Source: Poritiphilus sp965212595 (lineage in GTDB: Bacteria; Bacteroidota; Bacteroidia; Flavobacteriales; Flavobacteriaceae). From it: a stretch of 64,000 nucleotides of DNA. A model generated the notes under the pieces. That model was not told where the DNA came from and made no database searches. It saw only the letters and a program-made list of their open reading frames with translations. Below, in pieces: positions 30,999 through 40,157 of the stretch (the stretch's first letter is position 1; each line of letters starts with the position of its first letter). The position numbers and the translations under genes are program-made. The stretch covers positions 434,001-498,000 of the forward strand of contig CBDBVE010000001.1 of NCBI GenBank assembly GCA_965212595.1, read 5' to 3'.

Positions 30999-31820
30999 AT
31001 GACCATAAATTGTAAGGGAAATCTAGTAGACCTCAGTAGTCCGAAAGTAATGGGGATCTTAAACTATACTCCAGATTCATTTTATGACGGAGGAAGGTTC
31101 AATAATGAAGCGGAACTGTTAAAGCAAGTTGAGAAAATGCTGGGTGAAGGGGCTAGCTTCATAGACCTCGGAGCCTATAGCTCAAGGCCGGGCGCTAAGG
31201 CAATATCAGAGGAGGAGGAGTTAAGGAGAATTCTTCCAGCTGTGCAGTCTTTGATACGTAGTTTTCCAGAAATTTTACTTTCTGTTGATACATTTAGGGC
31301 CAGCGTAGCCAGTGAATGTCTGGATTCCGGGGCGGCTCTAATCAATGATATATCAGCTGGGCAGGCGGATGAAGCAATGATTCCCCTGGTGGCCAAACGG
31401 CGCATCCCGTATATCATAATGCACATGAAAGGTACTCCACAAAATATGCAAAAGCAAACAGACTATGAAGACCTGACCGGAGAGCTCTTGTATTATTTTT
31501 CAGAAAGGGTGGCATTGGCAAGGTCAGAAGGCATTCAAGACCTCATTATCGATCCTGGTTTTGGTTTTGCAAAAGACAGAGATCAGAACTATGAACTACT
31601 TAAAGACCTGCATGTATTTCGGACCTTAGGACTGCCCATTCTGGTTGGACTGAGTAGAAAGTCAATGATTTATAATACTCTGGATATTAAAGCGGAAGAA
31701 GCTTTAAATGGCACCACGGCTTTGCATATGTTCGCCTTAACTCAAGGTGCTAATATTTTAAGAGCCCATGACGTGAAAGAGGCTATGGAGTGCATTCAAT
31801 TGTTTGAAAAAATATCGTAG
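30999..31820 (+). CDS. folP: Dihydropteroate synthase
   Basis: This 273-residue TIM-barrel enzyme of folate synthesis joins p-aminobenzoate to dihydropterin pyrophosphate. It shows VMGILNYTPDSFYDGGRF (17-34), FIDLGAYSSRPGA near 60, INDISAGQ near 118, IIMHMKGTPQNMQ near 138 and a C-terminal GTTALHMFALTQGANILRAHDVKE. This is the target of sulfonamides in the family. cdaA follows 57 bases downstream, a conserved pairing in Flavobacteria. Confidence 0.95.
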   Translation: MTINCKGNLVDLSSPKVMGILNYTPDSFYDGGRFNNEAELLKQVEKMLGEGASFIDLGAYSSRPGAKAISEEEELRRILPAVQSLIRSFPEILLSVDTFRASVASECLDSGAALINDISAGQADEAMIPLVAKRRIPYIIMHMKGTPQNMQKQTDYEDLTGELLYYFSERVALARSEGIQDLIIDPGFGFAKDRDQNYELLKDLHVFRTLGLPILVGLSRKSMIYNTLDIKAEEALNGTTALHMFALTQGANILRAHDVKEAMECIQLFEKIS

Positions 31821-31877
31821 GAAAAGACGGCTTATTTGGTTCGGCTATTTTAACTAATTTTACAAAAACGTCAAGGA

Positions 31878-32663
31878 TTGGATTTTTTAAATTTTTTGGA
31901 ATTCAAGATTACAGATATTATAGACATTGTCCTTGTCGCCATTCTTCTCTATTATATCTATAAGCTGGTACGGGGCACAGTTGCTATCAATATTTTTATT
32001 GGTATTGTTATCGTCTGGGGCTTTTGGAAGCTCACCCAGCTGCTAGACATGAAGATGATCAGCAGTATGGTAGGCGGTTTTATGCAGGTGGGACTTATTG
32101 CCTTGATCATTGTTTTTCAGCAAGAGATCAGAAAGTTTTTGTTGATGATCGGGTCTACCAACTTTGCCAACAAACGCAATTTTGTAAGGCACTTTAAATT
32201 CCTTCGCCAGGACGGCATTACTTCAGAACTCGATGTGGAAAGTGTTTTAACCGCTTGCGATAGAATGGCAAAAAGCCGCACCGGAGCGCTCCTGGTTTTA
32301 AAACGCAACAACTCCCTGGATTTTGTGAAGTCATCCGGAGATGAGATGTACGTGGAAGTAAACCAACCCATTATTGAAAGCATTTTTTATAAAAACAGTC
32401 CTTTACACGACGGAGCCGCTATAATAGAAAACAATCAGATTGTGGCTACCAGGGTAATCTTACCCGTTTCTAATGAACGTTCAATCCCGCTACGTTTTGG
32501 CTTACGCCACCGGGCCGCTGTAGGGATAACCGAACGAACCGATGCCGTGGCCCTGGTTGTCAGTGAGGAATCAGGGCAGTTGTCGTACATTAAAAACGGG
32601 GAGTTTGTACTATTTAATGACCTAACCGAACTTAGTAATTTAATAAAAGAAGATCTCTTATAA
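31878..32663 (+). CDS. cdaA: Diadenylate cyclase (CdaA/DacA type)
   Basis: This 261-residue membrane enzyme makes c-di-AMP from two ATP. Three N-terminal helices (about residues 14-85) precede the DAC domain, with NSPLHDGA (DGA at 178-180) and LRHRAA (RHR at 210-212). It starts at TTG 31878. No ATG or GTG lies upstream in frame, and the product then begins MDFLNFLEFK, as in relatives. The weak start may limit expression. In Bacteroidota this is usually the sole c-di-AMP synthase. Confidence 0.93.
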   Translation: MDFLNFLEFKITDIIDIVLVAILLYYIYKLVRGTVAINIFIGIVIVWGFWKLTQLLDMKMISSMVGGFMQVGLIALIIVFQQEIRKFLLMIGSTNFANKRNFVRHFKFLRQDGITSELDVESVLTACDRMAKSRTGALLVLKRNNSLDFVKSSGDEMYVEVNQPIIESIFYKNSPLHDGAAIIENNQIVATRVILPVSNERSIPLRFGLRHRAAVGITERTDAVALVVSEESGQLSYIKNGEFVLFNDLTELSNLIKEDLL

Positions 32664-32675
32664 CCAACACCAACC

Positions 32676-33443
32676 ATGAGCTGTAAAAATTGTGGAACAG
32701 CACTTCGCACGGACTACAACTTCTGTCCGGCTTGCGGGGCTAAAGTTATTCGAAATCGCCTTGATTTCAAAAGTCTTTGGATAGACATTAAAGACCGGTA
32801 TTTCAATTGGGACAACACCATTTTAAGGACCTTTGTTCACCTTTTTACGAAACCTCAGGAAGTTATTAACAGTTATATTATCGGGGTACGAAGAAAGTAT
32901 CTCAACCCCATTAGCTATCTGGGAATTACCTTAGCAGTGTCTGGTCTGTTTCTATTTCTGATGCGGAAAGTATTTTGGGATGATATTTTTTCCGGAGATA
33001 TGGGCCCCGCAATGAATATGGAGGCGGCCGAGAAAATAATGAGCGTAACCTTAGATTTCTCTAATTTTGTCTTCTTGCTGTATATTCCAATCTTGGCGTT
33101 TTCAGGCTGGATGGTCTTCAATAAGCGTAATTATAATTTAGCGGAATATATTGTCGTAGGTGTTTATACACTATCTCAGTACAGTCTTGCGACAACTCCG
33201 ATAAGCCTTCTTGTATTAATGGTTGCCCCAAGCGAATATTTATCGTATTCCTTTGCATTCATTGCAGTGATGGCCCTTTATGCCATATATGTTCTGAATA
33301 AACTAAATGGAAGAAGTATTGGAAAGTCGCTCTTGTTTTTATTTCTTTTTGTGATAGGCTTTATTGGCGTGAGCCTCGTTACGAACTTAGTTTTGCTGGC
33401 AACAGGACTAATTACGCTCGAAGACTTAGCTCCAAAACCTTAA
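32676..33443 (+). CDS. Zinc-ribbon membrane protein (DUF3667-like)
   Basis: This 255-residue protein has an N-terminal zinc ribbon with two CxxC pairs: CKNCGTALRTDYNFCPACGAK over residues 3-23. A conserved RTFVHLFTKPQEVINSYIIGVRRKYLNPISYL segment follows near 48-80, then five or so membrane helices. It starts 12 bases after cdaA and probably shares its transcript. Its stop overlaps that of the convergent ABC exporter (TTAA at 33440). Function unknown. Confidence 0.8.
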   Translation: MSCKNCGTALRTDYNFCPACGAKVIRNRLDFKSLWIDIKDRYFNWDNTILRTFVHLFTKPQEVINSYIIGVRRKYLNPISYLGITLAVSGLFLFLMRKVFWDDIFSGDMGPAMNMEAAEKIMSVTLDFSNFVFLLYIPILAFSGWMVFNKRNYNLAEYIVVGVYTLSQYSLATTPISLLVLMVAPSEYLSYSFAFIAVMALYAIYVLNKLNGRSIGKSLLFLFLFVIGFIGVSLVTNLVLLATGLITLEDLAPKP

Positions 33444-35206
33444 GCAACCTCCTCTGCCAAAAATTGTGCTTCGTACAGATTACGGTAGTAACCACCTTTT
33501 TTAAGCAATTCTTTGTGGGTACCCGTTTCAACGATCTTTCCGGCGTCCATGACAAGGATCTTGTCTGCCTTCTTGATGGTAGCAAGGCGGTGCGCAATGA
33601 TGATTGAGGTTCTTCCTTCGGTAATTTTTTCCGTGGCCTTCTGGATGAGTTGTTCGGAATAGGTGTCTACTGAAGATGTGGCCTCGTCAAGCACAAGAAT
33701 GCTCGGGTTACTCACATAGGCCCTTAAGAAGGCAATTAATTGCCGCTGCCCGCTGCTTAGCATGGTGCCGCGTTCTTTTACATTGTACTGATAACTTCCG
33801 GGAAGGCTACTGATAAAGTCGTGTACACCAATCTGCTTGGCTGCCTGCTCAATACTTTCCTGGCTTATTTGTTCACTTCTTAAGCTGATATTATTGGCAA
33901 TCGTATCAGCGAAAAGAAAGACATCCTGCAGAACAACGGCGATGTTATCGCGTAAGGAGTCTAATTTATAATCTTTAATGTCTGTTTTGTCTACCAGGAT
34001 TGTCCCGGAATTAATTTCGTAAAAGCGGTTGAGTAAATTAATAATAGTAGACTTCCCTGCTCCTGTGGCACCAACAATAGCAACCGTCTCCCCGGCGTTC
34101 ACTCTAAATGATATTCCATGAAGCACCTCTTCGTCTTCTAAATATCCAAACCGAACCTCTTTAAATTCAATGATGCCTTTTACATCCTCTTTCACCACTT
34201 CACCCCGGTCCGGGATATGGCTCTCGGTATCCAGGATCTTAAACACCCGGTTGGCAGCTACCATACCCATTTGTAAGGTGTTAAACTTATCTGCAATCTG
34301 CCGTAAAGGGCGAAAAAGCATTTCAATATACAGGATAAAGGCAAAGATAGTTCCGGCAATATTAACCGAAATATTTGCGATATTTTGAAGGCCCCCGTAC
34401 CATACTACGAGCCCTATAGCAATTGAAGTAACGATTTCCGCTACAGGAAAAAAGAAGGAGTTGTACCAGACGGTCTTTAGCCAGGCATTTTGGTGCTTTT
34501 CATTGATTTTTCTAAAATTCTCACTTTCTATTTTCTCTCTTGTAAATAACTGTACGATCTTCATCCCGGTAATACGTTCCTGGACAAAAGAGTTAAGATT
34601 AGAAACCTGCGCCCTTACTTCTATAAATGCGACCTTCATCGCCTGCTGAAAGAGCCGGGTGGCATACAGTATAACCGGAAGTACGGCAAAGACGATCAAG
34701 GCAAGCCTCCAATTCATATACAACATCATAGAGGCTGCGGCCAGCATCTTGAGCAAATCGCCCACAATTACAAAGAAGCCCTGACTAAATATCTCTCCTA
34801 TACGCTGCATATCGGCAACTGCCCTGGTTACCAGAAGTCCGATAGAAGAATTATCGTAATACTGCATCTTAAAGCCCAGCATACGCTTAAAGAGTTTTAT
34901 GCGAATATCTTTTATGACCGATTCTCCAAGCCAATTGGCATAGTAATTAAATGCTAGTTGAAAAGTAACCTGTGCAAATAAAACCCCAAGCATGGCCAGA
35001 GACAGGTTGAGCAATTTTTCCGCATCGCTTTTTGCGATGGCGTCATCAATAATATTCCGAAGGATATAAGGGGTTAAAACCGCAAAAAAAGTAAGGAGTA
35101 TAGCAGACAGGGCTACACCGTAAAAAGTGAGCTTGTAAGGCCTGGTATGCGCCATTACTCGCTTAAATAACTTAAAATCAAATGCTTTTCCGGTGTCTCT
35201 ATCCAT
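33440..35206 (-). CDS. ABC exporter, membrane and ATPase domains fused (MsbA-like)
   Basis: This 588-residue half-transporter has six membrane helices over about residues 25-320 and an ATPase domain over about 345-585. The ATPase shows Walker A GATGAGKST, a Q-loop in VLQDVFLF, signature LSSGQRQL, Walker B ILVLDEATSSVD and the switch His in IIAHRLAT. It is of the lipid/drug exporter class (ABCB/MsbA) and would act as a dimer. In Bacteroidota several such copies exist, so lipid A flippase function cannot be assumed. Confidence 0.93.
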   Translation of the reverse strand: MDRDTGKAFDFKLFKRVMAHTRPYKLTFYGVALSAILLTFFAVLTPYILRNIIDDAIAKSDAEKLLNLSLAMLGVLFAQVTFQLAFNYYANWLGESVIKDIRIKLFKRMLGFKMQYYDNSSIGLLVTRAVADMQRIGEIFSQGFFVIVGDLLKMLAAASMMLYMNWRLALIVFAVLPVILYATRLFQQAMKVAFIEVRAQVSNLNSFVQERITGMKIVQLFTREKIESENFRKINEKHQNAWLKTVWYNSFFFPVAEIVTSIAIGLVVWYGGLQNIANISVNIAGTIFAFILYIEMLFRPLRQIADKFNTLQMGMVAANRVFKILDTESHIPDRGEVVKEDVKGIIEFKEVRFGYLEDEEVLHGISFRVNAGETVAIVGATGAGKSTIINLLNRFYEINSGTILVDKTDIKDYKLDSLRDNIAVVLQDVFLFADTIANNISLRSEQISQESIEQAAKQIGVHDFISSLPGSYQYNVKERGTMLSSGQRQLIAFLRAYVSNPSILVLDEATSSVDTYSEQLIQKATEKITEGRTSIIIAHRLATIKKADKILVMDAGKIVETGTHKELLKKGGYYRNLYEAQFLAEEVA

Positions 35207-35244
35207 ATATTAAAACTAGTACACGTATTTAAAATCCGCTATCC

Positions 35245-35315
35245 CAGGTTGAGCACGGTCGTGACTTCATCCAGGCGCAATTTGTATAGTTCTCGACTGC
35301 GCTCGAACTGACAAT
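35245..35315. repeat. REP-like inverted repeat pair, second copy
   Basis: CAGGTTGAGCACGGTCGTGA (35245-35264) and, about 25 bp on, TTCTCGACTGCGCTCGAACT (35290-35309) followed by GACAAT. It has the same paired arrangement and core words as at 7581-7652. It lies between the exporter and truA. Confidence 0.6.
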
Positions 35316-35351
35316 ACCTCTTTTCCGAATTATTAGTGAAATACTAAAGAT

Positions 35352-36098
35352 TTAATTTTTAAGAATCCCTTCCGGGTACAAAACCTCTGTCAAATATAAT
35401 CCTTTTGCGGGTACCGAAACACCGGCCCTGCCCCTATCCTTGCTTTTTATAATAAGCTTAACATCTTCAATAGTTATCTTGCCTAAGCCAACCTCAAGAA
35501 GGGTCCCTACAATGGCCCTTACCATATTTCTTAGAAAGCGGTCTGCCGTGATGGTAAAGACCAATAATTCTCCTCGCTGCTCCCAGCTTGCCAACTTTAC
35601 ATCACAAATAAACGTCTTAACATCCGTGTTAGATTTAGAAAAACACTCAAAGTCCTGGAAATTTAATAGCAAAGCTGCGGCTTCGTTCATTTTTGTGATA
35701 TCCAGTTTTTGCTTCAAACAATACGCGCTATCGGTATAAAACGGATTCTTTTTTTGAACAATCCAATATTCGTAAGTACGCTCCAGGGCATCAAAACGGG
35801 CGTGGGCATCATCTGCCGCCTGGGCAATAGACTGTACTGCAATATCTTCAGGTAAAAATGAATTTAACCTATGCCTGAGATCCGTTAGGTCTGAAACCTC
35901 CTCCATATCGCAATGCGCCACCATTTTGCGGGCATGCACACCAGTATCCGTACGGCCTGCCGCAGTAAGGCCTATAGATTGCCTTAGGATCGTAGAAAAA
36001 CACTCCTCCATAATCTGCTGTACACTTACTGCGTTGGGTTGACGCTGCCAACCGTGGTATGATTTTCCGAAATACGAAAAGCTGATAAAATATCTCAA
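35352..36098 (-). CDS. truA: tRNA pseudouridine(38-40) synthase
   Basis: This 248-residue enzyme converts uridines 38-40 of tRNA anticodon stems to pseudouridine. The catalytic Asp51 is in AAGRTDTGVHA (47-57). RYFISFSYFGKSYHGWQRQPNAVSVQ at the N-terminus and FLRNMVRAIVGTLLEVGLGKI near 185-205 are TruA signatures. The length is normal for the family. Confidence 0.96.
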   Translation of the reverse strand: MRYFISFSYFGKSYHGWQRQPNAVSVQQIMEECFSTILRQSIGLTAAGRTDTGVHARKMVAHCDMEEVSDLTDLRHRLNSFLPEDIAVQSIAQAADDAHARFDALERTYEYWIVQKKNPFYTDSAYCLKQKLDITKMNEAAALLLNFQDFECFSKSNTDVKTFICDVKLASWEQRGELLVFTITADRFLRNMVRAIVGTLLEVGLGKITIEDVKLIIKSKDRGRAGVSVPAKGLYLTEVLYPEGILKN

Positions 36099-36226
36099 AG
36101 GAATCCTCTAGTTTTGTGACTTACAAAGATAAGCAAGTGGGAAATATGAAATACGAAGTGGAAATTGGGAAGTGGGAAGTAGGCCGGGGAAATAGAGATT
36201 CTTAATTCTAAATTCAGAGACCAGGT

Positions 36227-36721
36227 ATGACAAAAATCCTTCTTCTATCAGACACACATGGACACATCGATGAGCGCATCCTTGAATATGGGAAACAAGC
36301 TGATGAGATCTGGCATGTAGGTGATATTGGTAGCCTTGATGTGACAGATGCTTTGAAGGAACTAAAACCGGTCAGGGCGGTATATGGAAATATCGACAAT
36401 GCCACTATTCAGTCTGAATTTCCCCTCGATGAACGTTTTTTATGTGAAGAGGTGGATGTTTGGATGACGCATATTGGTGGTTACCCGGATCGCTATAGCC
36501 CAAGAGTACGGGAAAAAATTAAGGTGAATCCTCCCAATTTGTTTATCAGCGGACATTCTCACATTTTGAAAGTTCAGTGGGATAAGAAACTAAAGCTCTT
36601 ACACATGAACCCTGGCGCTTGCGGCCGCTATGGTTTTCATAGGGTACGTACAATGATTAGGTTTACAATTAACGGTAAGGAGATTAAGGATCTTGAAGTC
36701 ATCGAATTGGGTAAGCGTTAG
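36227..36721 (+). CDS. YfcE/MJ0936-family metallophosphoesterase
   Basis: This 164-residue phosphodiesterase starts MTKILLLSDTHGH. It continues with the metal-binding GDIGSLD, YGNIDN and THIGGYPDRY, then SGHSHILKVQWD and LHMNPGACGR; all the Asp, His and Asn ligands of the fold are present. Such enzymes act on cyclic nucleotides or phosphodiesters with Mn2+; the physiological substrate is unknown. The start is directly preceded by a purine-rich repeat tract. Confidence 0.92.
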   Translation: MTKILLLSDTHGHIDERILEYGKQADEIWHVGDIGSLDVTDALKELKPVRAVYGNIDNATIQSEFPLDERFLCEEVDVWMTHIGGYPDRYSPRVREKIKVNPPNLFISGHSHILKVQWDKKLKLLHMNPGACGRYGFHRVRTMIRFTINGKEIKDLEVIELGKR

Positions 36722-36792
36722 GGATTGAGGGTTTGTTGGAGCTCTCCTCCGTCGCCTGAGGCCAAGGTGGAAGCGACTACCGAAAGCCCGGT

Positions 36793-36819
36793 CCTGAAGT
36801 GAGCTTGTGCTACTTCAGG
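36793..36819. other. Hairpin of unknown role
   Basis: CCTGAAGT (36793-36800) and ACTTCAGG (36812-36819) are perfect arms with an inner AGC/GCT. There is no T-run. It lies between the phosphoesterase gene and the next terminator and could be part of a composite terminator. Confidence 0.4.
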
Positions 36820-36827
36820 GGAACGCC

Positions 36828-36865
36828 AAAAAAAACCCCGAAGCAGAGACAAACTCGCTTCGGGG
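36828..36865 (-). terminator. Terminator after the DUF4293-like gene
   Basis: CCCCGAAGC (36836-36844) and GCTTCGGGG (36857-36865) are followed on the minus strand by eight T residues. Confidence 0.9.
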
Positions 36866-36893
36866 ACGCACTAATACTACTAAGATGTTAGGT

Positions 36894-37313
36894 TTAACGT
36901 AAGCGATCAACAGATTTTACAAGATCTTCATCCTTCTTAATAGCCCTGTTGGCCAGGACCAAAAAAACGATAGAAAATACAGGAATCAGCATCCCAATAC
37001 CCTTCTCTGAAACCGAGGTTTCTCCGGATAAGTTTAGCGATCGGTAAACGAAAAATCCTAGTAAAAAAAGATTTAATATGATATTCAATCTGTTTAGAAC
37101 AAATTGATTTTGTCTGTTCTTGTATAGAAAAATGGCTATCAAGGCTAGCAGCGTAATCCCGTAAAATGCCAGGGAAATTAAAAGCTCTTGCTTTGCAAAG
37201 ACGACCTCTCCCGAGGCTGTGGTCCAAAGAGACAACCAAAAAGGCAGGGCTCCCGCCAGGAGCGCCACAATAAGTAAGTAAACTGTCTGTATCCTTTGGA
37301 TCATACGGATCAA
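36894..37313 (-). CDS. DUF4293-like four-helix membrane protein
   Basis: This 139-residue inner-membrane protein has four evenly spaced helices and starts MIRMIQRIQTVYLLIVALLAG, the typical opening of DUF4293 proteins, which are encoded near rho in many Flavobacteria. Between the second and third helices lies KNRQNQFVLNRLNIILN. It diverges from rho. Function unknown. Confidence 0.82.
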   Translation of the reverse strand: MIRMIQRIQTVYLLIVALLAGALPFWLSLWTTASGEVVFAKQELLISLAFYGITLLALIAIFLYKNRQNQFVLNRLNIILNLFLLGFFVYRSLNLSGETSVSEKGIGMLIPVFSIVFLVLANRAIKKDEDLVKSVDRLR

Positions 37314-37580
37314 CTTTGAGGCGCAAAAATACAGGTCTTTTTAAAATTTAACTATGAAATCGGACAAAAAAAGTAGGTTTCCCGATATGTGAACAGTCCA
37401 TCAAATTTCATGCCTGCTTTAAATAAATAGATCTTATGAGATGAAATATTGAAAATAATTTGTATTATTGCTTCGTTATTCGTTATAGCACTTACCAATA
37501 GGGATATCATTCCCAAGTAATACCCAAATAACAATACACTTCATTTTTTTGATTTACGCAATAACTTATTCAAAAACATA

Positions 37581-39161
37581 ATGTTTGAAATTTCTGATTT
37601 AAAAGCAAAGAAGCTACCCGAGCTTCAAGAGATTGCGAAGGGTTTGAGTGTACCTAAGTACAAGACTCTAAAAAAATTGGATTTGGTTTACCAGATCCTG
37701 GATGTACAAGCCAGCAACCCTGCTGCTGTTCAGGACAAAAAAGAAACCGAAAAAGAAAGACCCCAAAAACAGCAAAGAGCGAGGAAGCCCCGAGCTCCGC
37801 GAAAAGAAGAACGCAAACCTGCTAAGGACAATGGCGAACTCATAGCGGAAGCTCCAAAGGCCGAAGCCAGTGAGGAAACTAAGCGCCCTCAAAGCAATCA
37901 ACCTAAAAAAGAGCATCAAAAAGGTGCTGGCCAACATAAGACCCAAGGTGGTAAAAAGAGCCATCATCACAAAAACGGGCACGACAAAAAGAACAGCAAC
38001 TTTGATAAGGACCTGAAAAATAAATACAAGCAACCCGAATACGAGTTTGACAGTATTATTGAAAGCGAAGGGGTTTTAGATATCATGTCTGACGGTTATG
38101 GCTTTTTGCGTTCCTCAGATTACAATTACCTCTCCTCTCCCGATGACATCTACGTTTCTCAATCACAGATTCGCTTGTTTGGGTTAAAAACAGGAGATAC
38201 AGTTTTGGGCAATGTGCGTCCGCCAAAAGAAGGCGAAAAGTACTTTCCTTTAATTAAAGTAAATAAAATTAACGGCCTGGATCCTCAGGTAGTGAGAGAC
38301 AGGGTTTCTTTTGAACATCTGACACCACTATTTCCAAGGGAAAAATTTAAGCTGGCCGCACTACAGAGCAATATTTCTACGCGAATTATCGATTTGTTCT
38401 CCCCTATCGGAAAAGGACAAAGAGGTATGATTGTTTCGCAACCCAAAACGGGAAAAACGATGTTGTTGAAAGACATCGCTAATGCCATCGCGGCAAACCA
38501 TCCCGAGGTTTATCAGATTATTTTATTGATCGATGAACGTCCGGAAGAGGTGACAGATATGCAGCGAAACGTAAAAGGCGAAGTAGTTGCCTCAACCTTT
38601 GACAAGGAAGCTACAGAACATGTGCGGGTTGCCAATATCGTTATTGAAAAAGCAAAACGCCTCGTAGAATGCGGTCATGACGTAGTGATCTTGCTCGATT
38701 CTATCACGCGTTTGGCAAGGGCTTACAATACCGTACAACCAGCCTCAGGAAAAGTCTTGAGTGGAGGTGTAGATGCCAATGCATTGCATAAGCCAAAGCG
38801 TTTCTTTGGAGCCGCCAGGAATATAGAGAACGGAGGTTCACTTTCTATCATTGCCACAGCGCTTACCGAAACCGGTTCTAAGATGGATGAAGTGATCTTT
38901 GAAGAATTCAAGGGAACAGGTAATATGGAGCTGCAGTTAGACAGGCGTATCAGTAACCGTAGAATCTTCCCGGCTATTGATCTGGTGACCTCAAGTACAC
39001 GTAGAGATGATCTCTTGTTAGATGAAAACACCATACAACGCATGTGGATCATGCGCAAATACCTGGCAGATATGAACCCGGTAGAAGCCATGGAGTTCAT
39101 GGAGCAGCGTATTAAGCAAACACGAAACAACGAAGAGTTCCTGCTGACCATGAGCGAATAA
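37581..39161 (+). CDS. rho: Transcription termination factor Rho with charged N-terminal insertion
   Basis: This 526-residue hexameric RNA helicase ends transcription. An N-terminal helical domain (1-42) is followed by a low-complexity Lys/Glu/Gln/Arg/His-rich insertion (about 50-150, with KKSHHHKNGHDKK). Then come the RNA-binding cold-shock fold (GVLDIMSDGYGFLRS, 164-178) and the ATPase with Walker A SQPKTGKT (286-293) and DEVIFEEFKGTGNMEL near 433. Escherichia coli Rho has 419 residues, so the extra length is the insertion. Such insertions occur in Bacteroidota Rho and can promote RNA binding or phase separation. It ends at a strong terminator. Confidence 0.97.
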   Translation: MFEISDLKAKKLPELQEIAKGLSVPKYKTLKKLDLVYQILDVQASNPAAVQDKKETEKERPQKQQRARKPRAPRKEERKPAKDNGELIAEAPKAEASEETKRPQSNQPKKEHQKGAGQHKTQGGKKSHHHKNGHDKKNSNFDKDLKNKYKQPEYEFDSIIESEGVLDIMSDGYGFLRSSDYNYLSSPDDIYVSQSQIRLFGLKTGDTVLGNVRPPKEGEKYFPLIKVNKINGLDPQVVRDRVSFEHLTPLFPREKFKLAALQSNISTRIIDLFSPIGKGQRGMIVSQPKTGKTMLLKDIANAIAANHPEVYQIILLIDERPEEVTDMQRNVKGEVVASTFDKEATEHVRVANIVIEKAKRLVECGHDVVILLDSITRLARAYNTVQPASGKVLSGGVDANALHKPKRFFGAARNIENGGSLSIIATALTETGSKMDEVIFEEFKGTGNMELQLDRRISNRRIFPAIDLVTSSTRRDDLLLDENTIQRMWIMRKYLADMNPVEAMEFMEQRIKQTRNNEEFLLTMSE

Positions 39162-39201
39162 AGTTCAGGCAAAGGATCATATTCGAACTTATAGTAGAAA
39201 T

Positions 39202-39231
39202 CCCAATAGTTTAGGCTATTGGGTTTTTTTT
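39202..39231 (+). terminator. Terminator after rho
   Basis: CCCAATAG (39202-39209) and CTATTGGG (39216-39223) enclose a six-base loop and are followed by eight T residues. Confidence 0.92.
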
Positions 39232-39361
39232 GTTCCGTCACTCATCGAATACCCGTATGGAGTAATACAATTATGCGGAATAAGTGCTATTTTTATTGCA
39301 CAAGATCGTTCCCCTTCGCTATGAAAAAGTATTCAATAGATAAACTTTAAAATTTCATACC

Positions 39362-40120
39362 ATGAAAATGATTCGAAAAAAACCAATGCCAATGGCAATT
39401 GCAACTTGCGCTATACTCCTAAGTTTTTTGGTTGTGGAGAGTTGTAAGCCTAAAGACGGTGGGGAAGAACCAAAAGAAGTAGAAGCACCCAGACAAATTG
39501 TAAGCGTGGATGATGCCAGGAAAATGTACAACAACTATACAGACAGAAGGGCGCAATTAATTCAGAAGTACGAAGACTCCTTAGACCGCTCCGGGAAGGA
39601 TTATGAAATGCAACAGCAGAAAATGAAGGAAGAAAATGCTGAAATGGAAAAGGACTCCTTTGATGTCGCCAGATACGGAAAATATGATATCAAAGAATTA
39701 AGGCAATATTTAGATTTTGTAGAACAGGAAGCTAAAAAGGCGGGTGTGGAAGTCTCCTCAATTCGGTTTTATTTCTCCAATTACGCAAATATGGAGAAAT
39801 ACGATGATGGGGCGGCCGTAAAGCATCCAAGACAAAATTCATTCCTACTTGTACCGGCAGCGGTAAAGGGAGATAGAGATTATGCCTTCTTTGTCAGAGA
39901 AGATGATCAGGGGGTTTGGAAACCGGTTTTCTTAAGCGATCGCCTAGACCAAGAAATGGAGGATGGCCTGGGAGTTGTTAATAGAGACAGGCAATTAAAC
40001 CATGCTGCGTTGATTCCCTATATCTTCAATAAGAGTACAGCCAACGCTCCACTGACATTTGCCGGAGATCAAAGCCTGTTTAGCAATGAGGTAGATATGG
40101 TACCTCCTCCTCATCAATAG
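39362..40120 (+). CDS. Lipoprotein of unknown function with coiled-coil segment
   Basis: This 252-residue protein has lipobox VVESC near residue 28. A helical, charged segment (YTDRRAQLIQKYEDSLDR and MQQQKMKEENAEMEKDSF, about 60-105) is probably coiled coil. A globular part follows (VSSIRFYFSNYANMEKY, NSFLLVPAAVKGDRDYAFF). There is no known domain. It follows rho but after a terminator and a gap of 200 bases, so it has its own promoter. A 37-base gap separates it from the next membrane-protein gene. Confidence 0.65.
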   Translation: MKMIRKKPMPMAIATCAILLSFLVVESCKPKDGGEEPKEVEAPRQIVSVDDARKMYNNYTDRRAQLIQKYEDSLDRSGKDYEMQQQKMKEENAEMEKDSFDVARYGKYDIKELRQYLDFVEQEAKKAGVEVSSIRFYFSNYANMEKYDDGAAVKHPRQNSFLLVPAAVKGDRDYAFFVREDDQGVWKPVFLSDRLDQEMEDGLGVVNRDRQLNHAALIPYIFNKSTANAPLTFAGDQSLFSNEVDMVPPPHQ

Positions 40121-40157
40121 ACAGCTTTAAGAACTTTGCCAATTTAAATTAATAAAC

